Program-made: the position numbers and the translations under genes
Notes under the pieces: generated by a model
Databases searched by the model: none
Told to the model about the DNA's origin: nothing
Seen by the model: the letters and a program-made list of their open reading frames with translations, nothing else
DNA from: Himantopus leucocephalus
Taxonomy: Eukaryota > Chordata > Aves > Charadriiformes > Recurvirostridae
Assembly (NCBI GenBank): GCA_003993805.1
Contig: RSEF01000031.1
Coordinates: forward strand, 50,990,543-51,054,542
DNA: 64,000 nucleotides
Direction of reading: 5' to 3'
In this document: in pieces, positions 25,501 to 34,800 of the stretch
Layout: every line of letters starts with the position of its first letter
How positions within the stretch are numbered: position 1 is the stretch's first letter

Positions 25501-27152
25501 CAGCCTTACTTATTTTAAATGAAAAGCTTTGCTCACTTTCTTAACTAATATCATCAACTATTTGAAACCTGTATATATTTAATAATCTTGTCTGAAAGTA
25601 CACAATATGCAAAGCATGCTAAGTCATACAATAAAAGATCTATATCCAAGTATCATACTGTCTTGTACAGTAACAGAAAGCCAGAATCTAATTGCAAAAC
25701 AACTGAAGACATTTCAATATACCTTGAAATCAGGCACCAACAGCTGTAATTTAAAAAGCTATTTATAGTGAAAACACTAAGAACCCTACCATCTCAGAAA
25801 AATATTGATTGTTGGTATCTGAGAGACAGACCTAATATGCAGCCTTATGCTTCAAAACAAATTAACACAACTGTATGTTTTAACTATACACTGTTATAGC
25901 TTGTCATGCACATACCATCCAGCACACAGCTCTTTAAAATATACACTGTTGTTTTTAAGTAACAACAATAAGATTCAGTAACAATCCACTTCATGCTGCA
26001 AGCTAGAAAAATAAATTATGAGAAAAAACATTTTATCTTTGATGAGAAAAGCATTGTCAAATGTTTCCTGAGTTACATGCATAGAGATTCCTAAGCATGG
26101 ACAAATTTACTGTATCTGTTTCAATTCATGTTCTCCTTTGCATGTTTCACTGCTATCCAGTTTACAGAAGAAATACAAACTTAAATATACCGAAACTAAA
26201 GTTCACCCTGCTACACATATGCAGCCACCCATGGCTTTACTTCAGACACACAAATAATACAAACCTCAGCTACTCCAAAGCTTCGGTAGAACTACGGGCC
26301 TCAAGAAAACATGATTCAAGTCTCAGCTCTGCTTTCTTCCCATATTTAAGTCCATAGTAACACTTCTCAGAGAAAGAAAAAAGTTAACCTGGACATTCAC
26401 GTACCTGCCATGCCAGTAACTGGTTTGGTTCAAGTTCAATAGCCTTCTTATATGCTCCTTTGGCCTGATCAGGCTGCTCCAACTCAGCAGCTGCCAGGCC
26501 AATAAATACCCAAGCATTGTAGTTATTTTTTTCTTGCTTCAAAACTGCCTAGAAATACACAATTTCAAGTGAAACTGATGAATGAAATGCATCTTATAGA
26601 TCCAGGTATTGAGTTTTACCATTACAGTTTGGTGAATTATTCTGTATGGTAATATTAGAAGTTAACTTATTTTTAGGAAAAGTCTAAGATTAATAACTTC
26701 AGCTTTTTATGCCAGAGAATGCTTCATATCTCAACTGTTCTGTCAGTAACCATATCTGTAGCTCAGCAATTAAAGCACTCCTGTCGAGGTCTGGATTAGA
26801 AATGGATTATTATCAGTACCATTCTAGACTTCAAATTCTTATCACCAAATATAAGCAAATGCAAAAGGGAAGGGGAATAAAGGTTTACCTGTGGGTAACT
26901 AGTATGAATGACCAATGAAGTTAAATCTGAAAATCAATCTCAATTTATTAATCTCAACTAATAAGGCACTCCATGCTCGACATTGCTATACAGCTGTAGG
27001 GGTAGGGGAACAGCAAATAAAACGTGCAAAAAATACGACCTTCCAAGTATAAAATTAATTACCTTGCAATGTTTTAAGGCTTCCTTATATTCTTTATTTC
27101 GTATTGCATCTCTAGCACTCTTCAATGCTGCCTTCACCTCTTTATTTGACAT
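1437..27152 (-). CDS. TTC37: SKIC3/TTC37, Ski complex TPR scaffold, coding exons 1-23 (C-terminus outside window)
   Basis: Established role: TTC37 (SKIC3) is the tetratricopeptide scaffold of the Ski complex with the helicase SKIC2 and the WD protein SKIC8, feeding mRNA to the cytoplasmic exosome. Seen here: 23 minus-strand exons with AG/GT borders and matching phases join into 2697 nt, residues 1-899. The chain follows the human protein as I recall it, from [20 protein letters not shown] to a block ending LCWIGQ; human is about 1564 residues, so roughly 40% lies left of the window. TPR-type blocks include [39 protein letters not shown] and [23 protein letters not shown]. Exons from N-terminus: 27063-27152, 26405-26548, 25250-25341, 24479-24554, 22961-23101, 19797-19895, 19593-19701, 17663-17803, 15893-15994, 12887-13020, 12143-12229, 11950-12053, 11716-11842, 10349-10528, 9399-9523, 8709-8962, 5611-5713, 4628-4804, 3545-3689, 3299-3377, 3122-3183, 2939-2995, 1437-1505. 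No frameshift or premature stop was seen. Confidence 0.96.
1784..2117 (+). mobile_element. CR1 LINE 3' fragment
   Basis: A 5'-truncated CR1 in plus orientation inside a TTC37 intron, antisense to the gene. Diagnostic stretches are the gatttagattggatatcagg block, the ccatccctggaggtgttcaa block and the tail around ctttaaggtcccttccaact, ending in attctatgatt. Several stops in the remnant ORF2 end show it is dead. Confidence 0.9.
2939..2995 (-). CDS. TTC37: TTC37 coding exon 22 (residues 858-876)
   Basis: A 57-nt phase-0 exon encoding [19 protein letters not shown] with donor gtaact. It matches human [19 protein letters not shown]. Confidence 0.95.
3122..3183 (-). CDS. TTC37: TTC37 coding exon 21 (residues 837-857)
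   Basis: A 62-nt exon encoding [20 protein letters not shown] between a C-run acceptor and donor gtaagt. It matches human [20 protein letters not shown]. Confidence 0.95.
3299..3377 (-). CDS. TTC37: TTC37 coding exon 20 (residues 811-837)
   Basis: A 79-nt exon encoding [20 protein letters not shown] then VVASCS, with donor gtaagt. It is nearly identical to human [20 protein letters not shown]. Confidence 0.95.
3545..3689 (-). CDS. TTC37: TTC37 coding exon 19 (residues 762-810)
   Basis: A 145-nt exon with [20 protein letters not shown] and INYYRQAE, ending ELLEKSLQ at donor gtattg. It matches human [20 protein letters not shown]. Confidence 0.95.
4628..4804 (-). CDS. TTC37: TTC37 coding exon 18 (residues 703-762)
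   Basis: A 177-nt exon with [20 protein letters not shown] and [14 protein letters not shown] before donor gtaata. It aligns with human [20 protein letters not shown] and KQVLKKNELLHLGG. Confidence 0.95.
5611..5713 (-). CDS. TTC37: TTC37 coding exon 17 (residues 669-703)
   Basis: A 103-nt exon encoding [20 protein letters not shown] then [14 protein letters not shown], with donor gttagt. It matches human [20 protein letters not shown]. The 3-kb intron on its 5' side (higher coordinates) contains the 6203-6760 solo LTR. Confidence 0.96.
6203..6760 (+). mobile_element. Solo LTR of an ERVL-type endogenous retrovirus
   Basis: A 558-bp element starting TGTATTGGGTCTGGCT and ending ACCCACCACA (TG...CA ends). 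It resembles an avian ERVL LTR family I recognise from its cagctgacc...aactgacca block and its taaactgcctttatcctgac stretch. A poly(A) signal AATAAA lies at 6574-6579. The flanks taagg (left) and taggg (right) look like a 5-bp target duplication with one mismatch. No internal viral genes accompany it, so it is a solo LTR. It sits in a TTC37 intron in the opposite orientation. Confidence 0.85.
7501..7530. repeat. Homopolymer G run with one unresolved base
   Basis: About 29 bases of G interrupted by a single n at 7514, in the long TTC37 intron between coding exons 16 and 17. Length is probably unreliable because homopolymers assemble badly. On the transcribed SKIC3 strand it would be a C run. 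Confidence 0.9.
8709..8962 (-). CDS. TTC37: TTC37 coding exon 16 (residues 584-669)
   Basis: At 254 nt the largest exon here. It carries two TPR units: [20 protein letters not shown] then [20 protein letters not shown], and later [12 protein letters not shown]. The donor is gtaata. It is strongly similar to human throughout. Confidence 0.96.
9399..9523 (-). CDS. TTC37: TTC37 coding exon 15 (residues 543-584)
   Basis: A 125-nt exon with [20 protein letters not shown] and QAVA before donor gtaaga. It matches human [20 protein letters not shown]. Confidence 0.95.
10349..10528 (-). CDS. TTC37: TTC37 coding exon 14 (residues 483-542)
   Basis: A 180-nt phase-0 exon from [20 protein letters not shown] through [20 protein letters not shown] to VELGDM at donor gtattg. 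It aligns without gaps to human. Confidence 0.96.
11716..11842 (-). CDS. TTC37: TTC37 coding exon 13 (residues 440-482)
   Basis: A 127-nt exon with [20 protein letters not shown] and ALTQFLK before donor gtaaag. It is nearly the same as human [20 protein letters not shown], one of the most conserved stretches. Confidence 0.96.
11950..12053 (-). CDS. TTC37: TTC37 coding exon 12 (residues 406-440)
   Basis: A 104-nt exon encoding [20 protein letters not shown] and a C-terminal NYEQAER. The donor is gtatat. It aligns with human [20 protein letters not shown]. Confidence 0.94.
12143..12229 (-). CDS. TTC37: TTC37 coding exon 11 (residues 377-405)
   Basis: An 87-nt phase-0 exon encoding [20 protein letters not shown] then KGLMDQASK, with donor gttagt. 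It fits human [20 protein letters not shown] followed by KGSFDEAAK. Confidence 0.93.
12887..13020 (-). CDS. TTC37: TTC37 coding exon 10 (residues 332-376)
   Basis: A 134-nt exon starting [12 protein letters not shown] and containing [20 protein letters not shown], ending LEQ at donor gtatgt. It aligns with human [20 protein letters not shown]. The 2.9-kb intron before it holds no recognised feature. Confidence 0.95.
13021..15892. other. TTC37 intron, no recognised feature
   Basis: A 2.9-kb AT-rich intron between coding exons 9 and 10. No homologous reading frame or repeat family was recognised on either strand. Confidence 0.6.
15893..15994 (-). CDS. TTC37: TTC37 coding exon 9 (residues 298-332)
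   Basis: A 102-nt exon with [20 protein letters not shown] between an AG acceptor and a gtaagt donor. It corresponds to human [21 protein letters not shown], a helix pair of one TPR. Confidence 0.94.
16511..16526. repeat. Short TA dinucleotide repeat
   Basis: A run of about eight TA units in a TTC37 intron. A simple sequence repeat with no sign of function. Confidence 0.75.
17663..17803 (-). CDS. TTC37: TTC37 coding exon 8 (residues 251-298)
   Basis: A 141-nt exon encoding a block with [20 protein letters not shown] and ending SLTEG across the donor gtaaat. It aligns with human EMDSKSGPGLIGLGIKAL. Confidence 0.95.
19593..19701 (-). CDS. TTC37: TTC37 coding exon 7 (residues 215-251)
   Basis: A 109-nt exon starting [12 protein letters not shown] and continuing [18 protein letters not shown], ending on the first base of a glycine codon at donor gtgagt. 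It matches human FPHESARLKKAC and [14 protein letters not shown]. Confidence 0.95.
19797..19895 (-). CDS. TTC37: TTC37 coding exon 6 (residues 182-214)
   Basis: A 99-nt phase-0 exon encoding [13 protein letters not shown], then [17 protein letters not shown], with donor gtaagt. It aligns with human LLFTAFENALGLSD and EDHQVLYRHFIQSLSK. Confidence 0.95.
19955..20381 (-). mobile_element. CR1 LINE 3' fragment
   Basis: A CR1 in minus orientation: the 3' tail reads at the left (tcatagaata, agttggaagagacctacaac) and the ORF2 end extends rightward. On the minus strand it encodes remnants such as [20 protein letters not shown] and [20 protein letters not shown]. Frameshifts separate these pieces. It lies in the TTC37 intron between coding exons 5 and 6. 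Confidence 0.88.
21110..22060 (+). mobile_element. Probable LTR-type element (LTR plus some leader), boundaries approximate
   Basis: This block differs from the AT-rich intron around it. It has a dense run of promoter-like and terminal features: a poly(A) signal AATAAA at 21806-21811, a possible LTR 3' end ...tccagaatcgtaaca near 21937, and a G-rich stretch after 22040. Its texture resembles an avian ERV LTR followed by leader sequence. I could not find a convincing TG start with a target duplication, and no retroviral reading frames are present. It could be another repeat type. Confidence 0.45.
22961..23101 (-). CDS. TTC37: TTC37 coding exon 5 (residues 135-181)
   Basis: A 141-nt phase-0 exon beginning [20 protein letters not shown] with donor gtaatg. 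It matches human [20 protein letters not shown]. The 3-kb intron on its 3' side (lower coordinates) holds a CR1 and an LTR-like element. Confidence 0.95.
24479..24554 (-). CDS. TTC37: TTC37 coding exon 4 (residues 109-134)
   Basis: A 76-nt exon that completes the split serine and encodes [20 protein letters not shown]. The donor is gtaggc. It matches human [20 protein letters not shown]. Confidence 0.94.
24724..24760. repeat. Poly(A) run with one unresolved base
   Basis: About 36 bases of A with a single n, in the TTC37 intron between coding exons 3 and 4. No attached repeat body was recognised, so it need not be a retroposon tail. Confidence 0.85.
25250..25341 (-). CDS. TTC37: TTC37 coding exon 3 (residues 79-109)
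   Basis: A 92-nt exon starting GLANLYEK and ending LLQLYE plus a split serine codon. The donor is gtaaat. It follows the human GLASLYEK...LLDLYES block. Confidence 0.93.
26405..26548 (-). CDS. TTC37: TTC37 coding exon 2 (residues 31-78)
   Basis: A 144-nt phase-0 exon with AG acceptor and gtacgt donor. It encodes the first full TPR-like repeat, with [20 protein letters not shown] and a C-terminal LLAWQ, matching human closely. Confidence 0.95.
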
Positions 27153-27160
27153 TCTGGCTA
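27063..27160 (-). CDS. TTC37: TTC37 first coding exon (residues 1-30)
   Basis: The ATG is at 27152-27150, and 8 nt of 5' UTR follow the acceptor at 27161. The exon encodes [20 protein letters not shown] and ends HCK at donor gtaatt. It is near-identical to the human N-terminus, which fixes the start codon. Confidence 0.95.
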
Positions 27161-28101
27161 CTAAATAAAAAGGACATATAATTAGTGCTTATGAAAAGAT
27201 ACACTGATCTCAAAACATTGTTTATACCCTACTGTAATTGCATAGAGAGCATTTTAAACACAGAAATATAGTGCAATGCGTGAAAACGCATACAGCACTA
27301 AAACCTGCTGAAACAAATAACATGGTTAAAATTAGTTACTTATGCTTAGCTCCAACACAGGATTAAGTCAACATTCCAAACAGTTAAATGACAGAAAGTA
27401 GCTATCCCAGAACGAAGTTTTGGTTAAGGTTTAAGATGAATTTAAATGGGAGAAGAGGTGTTATGGGACAGTCACAATACTTAAGACTCCTAGAAAGACA
27501 TCCTGCGTACAGTTTCTTTTAAAAGAGGAATTCCTAAGCAGTGAACTGTGCTTAAGAGGCATATTGCACCGGATATCTGCTCAAGCGGTTCCTGAGGATC
27601 AGAGCTGTCCTTGTGTGCTGCCCACAGCAGTACCACGGCCAGCCTGTCACTTATGCCCAGGGCTGCTCCGCGACACCCCTCGCCCTTCACACACACTTAC
27701 GGCAGACCCTGCTTCCCACTACAGCTGCACAGCAAGAGAGAACAAGCATTTCAGGACACATCAAGGAGGCATTCACGCTTTTGAAGCCTGGCATAATCGT
27801 GCACTGTTTTGGTGTATACGGTAAATATTTTGCCGCAAACAAAGTTTAGAAACACCACCGCCAAGACTGCCTAGATGGGATGAGGCTGAGAAACAGCACT
27901 GCTGGTGCAGGCACTGAAACAGGCTGAAAAAGTAACAAGCTGTAGAACAAAAAAAAACCTTTAAGCAGCTGAAGAGCAAGAGATAAAAGAGTGGATGAAA
28001 GGCCTAGAGAGAAATTAGTAATGAAAAGACAAAGGAAAAGGGCAGATTTCAAAGACTGCCTCAGAGCCTAGAAAAATATAAAGAAACCTGTCAAACTTAC
28101 A
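27161..28101. other. TTC37 5' intron
   Basis: Sequence between the first coding exon and the candidate noncoding exons. Several short open frames exist on both strands, but none has recognisable homology or splice support. Confidence 0.55.
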
Positions 28102-28212
28102 TCACTCACAGCTCCGGGAGAGAAATTCGCTCCCTCAGACGGCACAGACTCCGCGATCACCACAAACACCCGCCACCGCTGACATTTCCAAGCCTGACCT
28201 CCATTTTCACCT
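28102..28212 (-). other. TTC37: Candidate noncoding 5' exon of TTC37
   Basis: On the minus strand a good polypyrimidine acceptor (tgtctgttttctctgtag) precedes gtgaaaatgg, and a consensus donor gtaagt follows gagtgat about 110 nt later. Together they outline an untranslated exon between the promoter and the coding exon whose acceptor is at 27161. This rests on splice-signal reading only. Confidence 0.35.
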
Positions 28213-28298
28213 ACAGAGAAAACAGACACCACGTCAGCGCAAAACCGGTGCCACCTCGGCGGAGGTCGGCTCCGCAGGCCTGCCCCGCGGCGAGGAGC

Positions 28299-28326
28299 GG
28301 CCGGGCCGGGCCGGGCCGGGCCGGGG
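28299..28326. repeat. Short GGCCG tandem repeat
   Basis: About five copies of ggccg, with a second small array of ggacc at 28455-28475. Both lie in the CpG island on the TTC37 side of the shared promoter. Confidence 0.85.
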
Positions 28327-28506
28327 CCCGGTAACTGCGGGCCGCCTGGGGAAGCGTCTCCGCGCCGGCAGCCCCTGCGACCGCGGCCGCGCACCTCACG
28401 GCCGACCCGGCCGCCAGCCCTCACGGCGGGGGAAAACGCGGGGGAAAACGCGATGGACCGGACCGGACCGGACCGCCACCGCCCTCCGCACCCACCACCG
28501 CCTCAC

Positions 28507-28740
28507 CTTCACCTCCCGCCGCCGCCGCCGGCCGCGCGCATGCGCATACGTCAGCGCGGCGACGCTCGCTCGCCGGCCGCCATTTTGCTTGGGGCACTGT
28601 GGGAGATGTAGTTCCTGCCTCCCGCCGCCTCGAAGCACGCTGAGAGCTGCGGTCTGCCGTGCCGAGGGGAGCGGGCGGCTCCGGCTGTCAGGGCCGCCGC
28701 TTCCCTCTCTCCGGGAGAGCGGATTGACGGCGCCGGGGCG
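28507..28740. promoter_or_regulatory. Bidirectional CpG-island promoter of TTC37 and ARSK
   Basis: The stretch between the two divergent genes is CpG-rich and has no TATA box. Motifs seen: an NRF1 palindrome gcgcatgcgca at 28536-28546, a half-CRE tacgtcag at 28547-28554, a YY1-type gccgccattttg at 28576-28587, and on the reverse strand at 28594-28615 a match to the ZNF143/THAP11 site (ACTACA then CTCCCA then GTGC). These are classic housekeeping bidirectional-promoter elements. A donor-like gtgagg for a leftward noncoding exon 1 of TTC37 ends at 28506. Confidence 0.75.
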
Positions 28741-28887
28741 ATGTGGGGCGGCGGCGGGCCGCTGGGTCGGGCCGGGCTGGCGCTGCTCCTCATGGCCGCC
28801 GCGCCCTGGGTGGGGGCGAGGCCGCGGCCCGCCGCCCCCGGCGACCAGCCCCGGCCCAGCGTGGTGCTGGTGGCCTGCGACTCCTTG
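28741..28887 (+). CDS. ARSK: ARSK exon 1, signal peptide and first metal ligand
   Basis: Encodes residues 1-49, from MWGGGGPLGRAGLALLLMAA through VVLVACDSL, with donor gtgagt. Asp47 is the first metal ligand. The preceding residues (VACDSL) differ from human VVSDSF. Confidence 0.93.
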
Positions 28888-31800
28888 GTGAGTGTCCGGG
28901 TGAGGGAGGGCGGGATGAGCGGCGGGGGCTGCCTCGGCGGTGGCATGTCGCCGGTCCTGGCCTGACGGGGACCTCCGAGGATGTGGCAGCGGGGGCTTTC
29001 CGTGGCTTTGCCCAGGCTACAACCACAGGCTTTCGAAAATAGGGCTGGTTTTTATTCTCCGTCGCCTCCACGGGGCGGACGGCTTTCTTGGGACAACGAG
29101 GGCAGGCCTTCGCTCGGTAACGCTTGTTATCTAAACCAAACTCATTCTTCCTAGGAGCGTGCTTCGTGTTTTCATCAGGTGCATTTCAGTAGTCAGAAGC
29201 TTCTGCATAGCCGGTTCCCGCGGTGAGCTGTGGTACCTACAGCCTGTCAGTGCAACGGGAGGCAGGTTGGGGGCACGTCGGTGGGGCTGTGGGGCAGGGC
29301 AGCAATTCACAGAGCAGACCCGGTGTGCAAAATCAACGCTTTTCCGGTGGCTTGAAAAGCAAAAAGGAAAGGAAGGTTACTAAACCCTGTGATTCTCGCC
29401 ATCATAAATCCTAAGAACTTCAGGTCTCCACAGCAGATGAAATGGAGAATTTCTGTGATAACAGGTGAAATGACTGAGTTAAGATGTTGGGCATATATTG
29501 ACTTACTCAGACTTTTATTGGGTATAAAAAATACTACAATAAACTTGTCAGGTGAGTATCTACAGCTAAGAGCATAAAGGAACAATTAGGTATGGTTTCA
29601 TAAATTTCTAGTGGCTTTATTACAGTGATTCATTGATACATTTGTTCTAATCCCCAAACACGTAGAAAAGATTTTTTTTTCATTCACATATACTAAGAGT
29701 ATTTCTTTGCTTACAGCTCAAGGCAACACATTTTTTCACCCTTTTCTCACCATGCTTCTATCTGTGCACTCAGCATACTGAAAAAGCTTTTATCAAGGTT
29801 TTACTTTGAGGAAAGCCTTGGCTTTTCTGCCTCATCTGAGCTCTCCTTCCTGTTAAATCAAACATAAGCTCTGTGGTATTACTTCCGAGGACTTTCATGT
29901 CTCATTGCTTCTCATTCGCTGTTGAGAATTCAACACTTGGCTCCCATTCATCTCAGAATGCCATCCTTGACAGCAGAGGTGAGAGCACTTGACTTCTTGC
30001 CTGCTGCCTGTCATTCTTGGGAGGGATTCTTCTGAAGTATTTGGTAAACATGTATTATCCTTCTTCAAACCCCTTCTTAAAACACGTTTGCTATGACTTA
30101 AAGCAATAGCTCCTTATTTACTCTCTTTCCTCTGATTGTATTCCTTGTTTATATTATTTTAAGAATGTCATCTCTCTGAACATTCCAAAGTAATGTGTGG
30201 TTTTGTAGATGAGAATTTTTCTCCAAATTTTCAGCTTTTAGTAAAACTATTTTATACCAATAAAATGCCAAATTTATAACAGTTTGGGTTTTGGTCAGTT
30301 TGTTTCCAGATGCTAGCAGAAGCTACAGACAAATCTTAGTAAGGCTTTTACATGTCGTCCTGTAAACAGGAGGATTCTCATGACTATCTTAGGGGGGATT
30401 AGTGAGGTAACCCTTACAAAAATGAAAGATAAAACTCCAGTTGTTTTGATATTCTTTACAGAAACAATTAAGAACAAGGTGCGGTTTCTGAAAGGTATCA
30501 TATTTGGTAGTGCATACGAAGGATAATATGTTAAAAGAATCATTGTGTTGCATAAGTTTTTTATGAGATGGATCTGAAGGCAGAAATAGATGAACCATTT
30601 TGATTTCATCACTAGTAGAGAACAGGAAGAGGTAGGTACTGTTGAGACTTAAGGTTTTTCTGGAAAAAAAGAAGTTTAAGTCCTGCAGGCTGTCAAAAGG
30701 TACGGGCTTTCATTTGAACGTGTGTCTGCCTGTGTCACAGGTGATGCTGTCCATGAATGACTCGTGCCTGTTTTGTCAAGTGCGACAAAAATTTTCTTCT
30801 CAGTGATGCTGAAGTGTGTTTGGCCCCCAGAGCAGTGATTTCTTGCTTGAACAGCCAGCTTTCTGCTGTTGTGTCACATCCAGCACTGTGCTTCTCACAG
30901 GGCTTGCTGGTGGAATGTGCTAGAGGCAATTCAGCTCCTAAATTGCTACTAGAGGTTAACTGGGTGATGACAAGCTTTGCTTGCAATGCAGCTCAAGTTT
31001 CTGGATGAAATGTGCTTGCCTGTGTTACTTAGAATAATTGTATGGCCTGAGGTACTTCAAAGCCGGCAAGTCCTACACAGTTCTTGGAGACCGGATTTCC
31101 AGCAATAGCTGTAGAGCTTTCACCTTCTCAGCTTGTTAAAGGAGCTGGCTTCTTTCAGTGAATAGACATGTTGCCTGTCTTTCCGGTATTGAAAGGATGA
31201 ACTCTTTGTCTCCAGCTGTTCAAATGAACAGTATCTTTGTTGGAGAAACTTGTGAATATGTTATTGACAGGATGACAAATCAGGTGCGTACTTTCTAAAG
31301 GCCCCTTTCAGCCCAAAGTTCCTTTCAGGTTCATATTGTAGATTACAGCTTTATTCCAGTTTGCCCTACTACGTGCTTGTTCTAGTTGCCATTTGTAGTA
31401 GCGTACAAAATAAGGTCATCAGTCTTTTACCGTATTCTGTTCTCCACTAGCCCGGTTTACTGTGTGGTCATCCACTGCAATGTGGTGCTGGGATGCCACA
31501 ATTAGCTCTCCTGGTGCCAAACGAAGTGATTCTCTCTACAACGCTGTGTTACCCAATAGCATTTTCTGCCAGAAAACAAAGGGAGGGAATTGTTTTCTTC
31601 TGCATGCAGTCCCTGCATTGAACTCTAAAGAGTGAAGAAAATTATGTTATTCTCTGACTATGGACATAGTATATGAGCAATGGCTGGGTGGCTAATGTGA
31701 GGTAATGAAGTGCTCATGCTGTAAGGTTAAAATATTTTAAACAATGGCAGAATAATTCTAATCTTAAAATATTTCAGTAAATTTCCTACTGTGGAGCACA

Positions 31801-34800
31801 GTTACACTGAGCTTAACTCTGCTTTCTGGCTTCTTTCTTAAATGTTGCAAACTCTGATTATTTGCAGTATTCTTTGTAAATTTTCACTTGGAGATGAGTG
31901 CCTACCACTGTGGAATCGTGGGTAATGGAAGCAGTAGTAACATGAACTGTAAATTCTTCGGGTTTGCTCTCACTTATCTTTGGTGGGGGGGGTTTTTTTG
32001 TTCTTTCACAAATTATTCCAGAAAATTAAACTAGAAAAACTAAAGTGAAAATTCAGAAACACAGCTGTTAATGTGCAGAAACAGCATAGTATGAAATTGA
32101 TAGGAAGTTCTACATTGTCTGATCTGTATTCCTAAATGCTGAAAACAGAAAGAAACTATTGTTCTTTCCATGTAAGCTTGCCTAAGGTCTCATATAGGAG
32201 AATATTACGTTAAATACAATGTTTGTTTCAAACCGTTATTTTCAAAACAAATACATTCTTGCAAAAAAATGCATTTTCTTAATTAATCACTGTAGAGGCT
32301 AGCAGTTCTCAGAACCCATTCATCCATGTACCTGTCTTGTTCTAAGCTAATGGCGTTTTCTGTTATCCTTTGGAGTTTTCACTGTGACTCAGATGCCTCA
32401 GAAGTGTTTGTACCTGTTTCAAATGCACCATTATTTAAAGGTGAAATTTCACAGAAGGTAAGGCCTTGGTCTTGCATCCCTTGAGACTGTACATGTTCCT
32501 TACATTTGGAAGTAGATGATCAAAGGTCTTCATCTGAAGCAGTCATGAAGTTTTTATTAGTTGAATAGAACTACCTATTCAGAATTAAGAGAAAGCAACT
32601 CTCATGATTCACTGTTTGTCATATCTCCTGATTTTTGGTTGTGAGTCAGCATGAGCAAAGTGGTCATTCAGGTGAATGTTTTCTGTTGAAGAGGTAATAT
32701 CTCAGTGAATAATTGTTTTCAAGATTTCTCACCTAGCAAAACTGTTACAGTAAAAGCCACAATGCAATTTTGTACTTAATGCCATGTAATGATGACTGTT
32801 AGCTTCAGCAGACACCAAGAACCCATTGTGCCAAATGAGGCTTGCTCAACGTGTGGCATGGAAAGCATTTTTTGTAGGCTGCTGATGCTGATAGGCTGCG
32901 TGTGGATACAAAGAAGTTACTGCAGGGTTACAAGCAATCACATACCAGCTGTTTTGCTGTGGTTTCTCATGTAGAATCTATTCTTACTTTAAAATAATTT
33001 AAAGTAATTTGGTAGGATCATCCATTGCCTGTGTATGGTGAGGTAATAGAGGTAAGAATTTGCATTCTGGAATTTATTATGCAAAGGCTGATGTGGTAGT
33101 TTGTACATTGTCTTTGGAACAAATGAGCCGGTAGCAGGTGAATTTGTAACTGAAGACAACAGTCTCTTCACCAAAGAGCCAACCAGTAAGGCTGTGGCTG
33201 AGTTGAGACATTGTACTGAACCAAGGAAAGACATACAAGTGACAGGAGAAGACGGTGACCAAAACCAGGGCAGTCTACATGAAACCTGGTTTCACATCAT
33301 CATAAATACAGTAAAAGTACTGATTCAAAATTTTAGGTCTTTTTAAAGTTACCGATTAAAAACTCTAGCTAAAGAAATAGGTAAAATGAAGGAACAATAA
33401 AGTATCAAAAGGGAACCATTGCAGACAGCACTTCAGTAGGAGACTAGCCTTCCTTCAGTGTGCTGATCACTTTTCCAGTCCATAGTTTAAAATAAGTTCA
33501 CAGAGGTGTGGTGTGGATAAACACCAGGAAAAGGATGGTTCTGGAGGATGGAGGAAAAGGATGAGTTCTGGTTTCACGGAAATATGTACCAGTGCACGTG
33601 TCTGCATCAGGATTCAGACTGACTCCATTTCATCTTTCACCATACCTATTATCCCTGTTGAATGTGTCATACAAGACTAGTCCTGGAAGAATTGGAGCTT
33701 AGAATATGTATAGCAATAGAAAGGAAGTAATTTTACTGTGAAGAAGTCCAGTTATCGTTTACATTACACTTTTTCATAGGTAATTCATTTTATGTTGGTC
33801 TAATTAAAGCTTCTCAATGCTTTATTTTCCATACCTGAGTAGAATGGACAATGTTTGAGTAATATATGTTCAAGGTAATAAATCTATGAATTAATTCAGC
33901 CAATAGTTTGGGATAATGCTGTTTACATAGTTTTTCTCTATTTGATTGCAGGATGGACGCTTGACGTTTTATCCAGGAAACCAGACTGTGGATTTGCCTT
34001 TCATAAATTTTATGAAAAGATACGGCACTGTCTTTCTCAATGCCTATACCAATTCTCCAATTTGTTGTCCTTCCCGTGCAGGTAGGACCAAGCAAAACAT
34101 CAGATAAATACTTGCACATGTCAATTTAGATGTGAGGTAATGATGAGAAATTTCAAAGGATTTAATTTGGGGGGATTTATTTGTTTTTCCAATGAGACCA
34201 AATTTTTTTATGTCTGAATTTATGCAGTATTCTCACGTTTGATCCTGTTTCTCCTTTCTGTTTTTCATGCTTCTTCCTTTCTTTTTTTTTTTTATTCTCT
34301 TCTTTCCAGCTGTGTGTGAGCTCTCAAATCTTTTTGCAAACTTCACTGAAGCTCCAGTATTTTTAAAAAATCTTCAGGATTTGTAGAGAAATTGTCAGTT
34401 TGTCTGTGGCAGTGCTGAAGCTGCATTCAGAACTACTCTCCTTTCCCAACACAAAGTTAATAAATCTCTTCACTGTTCTCAGGAAAAAGTATTAAATAGT
34501 AACAGCTGAACAAATTGGTGGCTGTTAGCACTGCCTTCCAATGACATTTATTCCAAATATTCTGATAAATACATAATGTACCCTTCGGTAGCTTTAATTG
34601 AATACTTCAGTATTTTTCTTTACTTGCTGCAGTCATTGTCCTGTGCTCAATTTCACACTTGCAGAATTTGCGAGGAAGTTAGAAGGCAGCTATATTCCTG
34701 AATCAAAGGTTACATATTCAAACATTTCTAGCCTTTTCAATTGTTGCAAAGATCCTGCAGAGGTGACATAAATGAAAGGGAGATCCCCCTTTCTCTCAAG

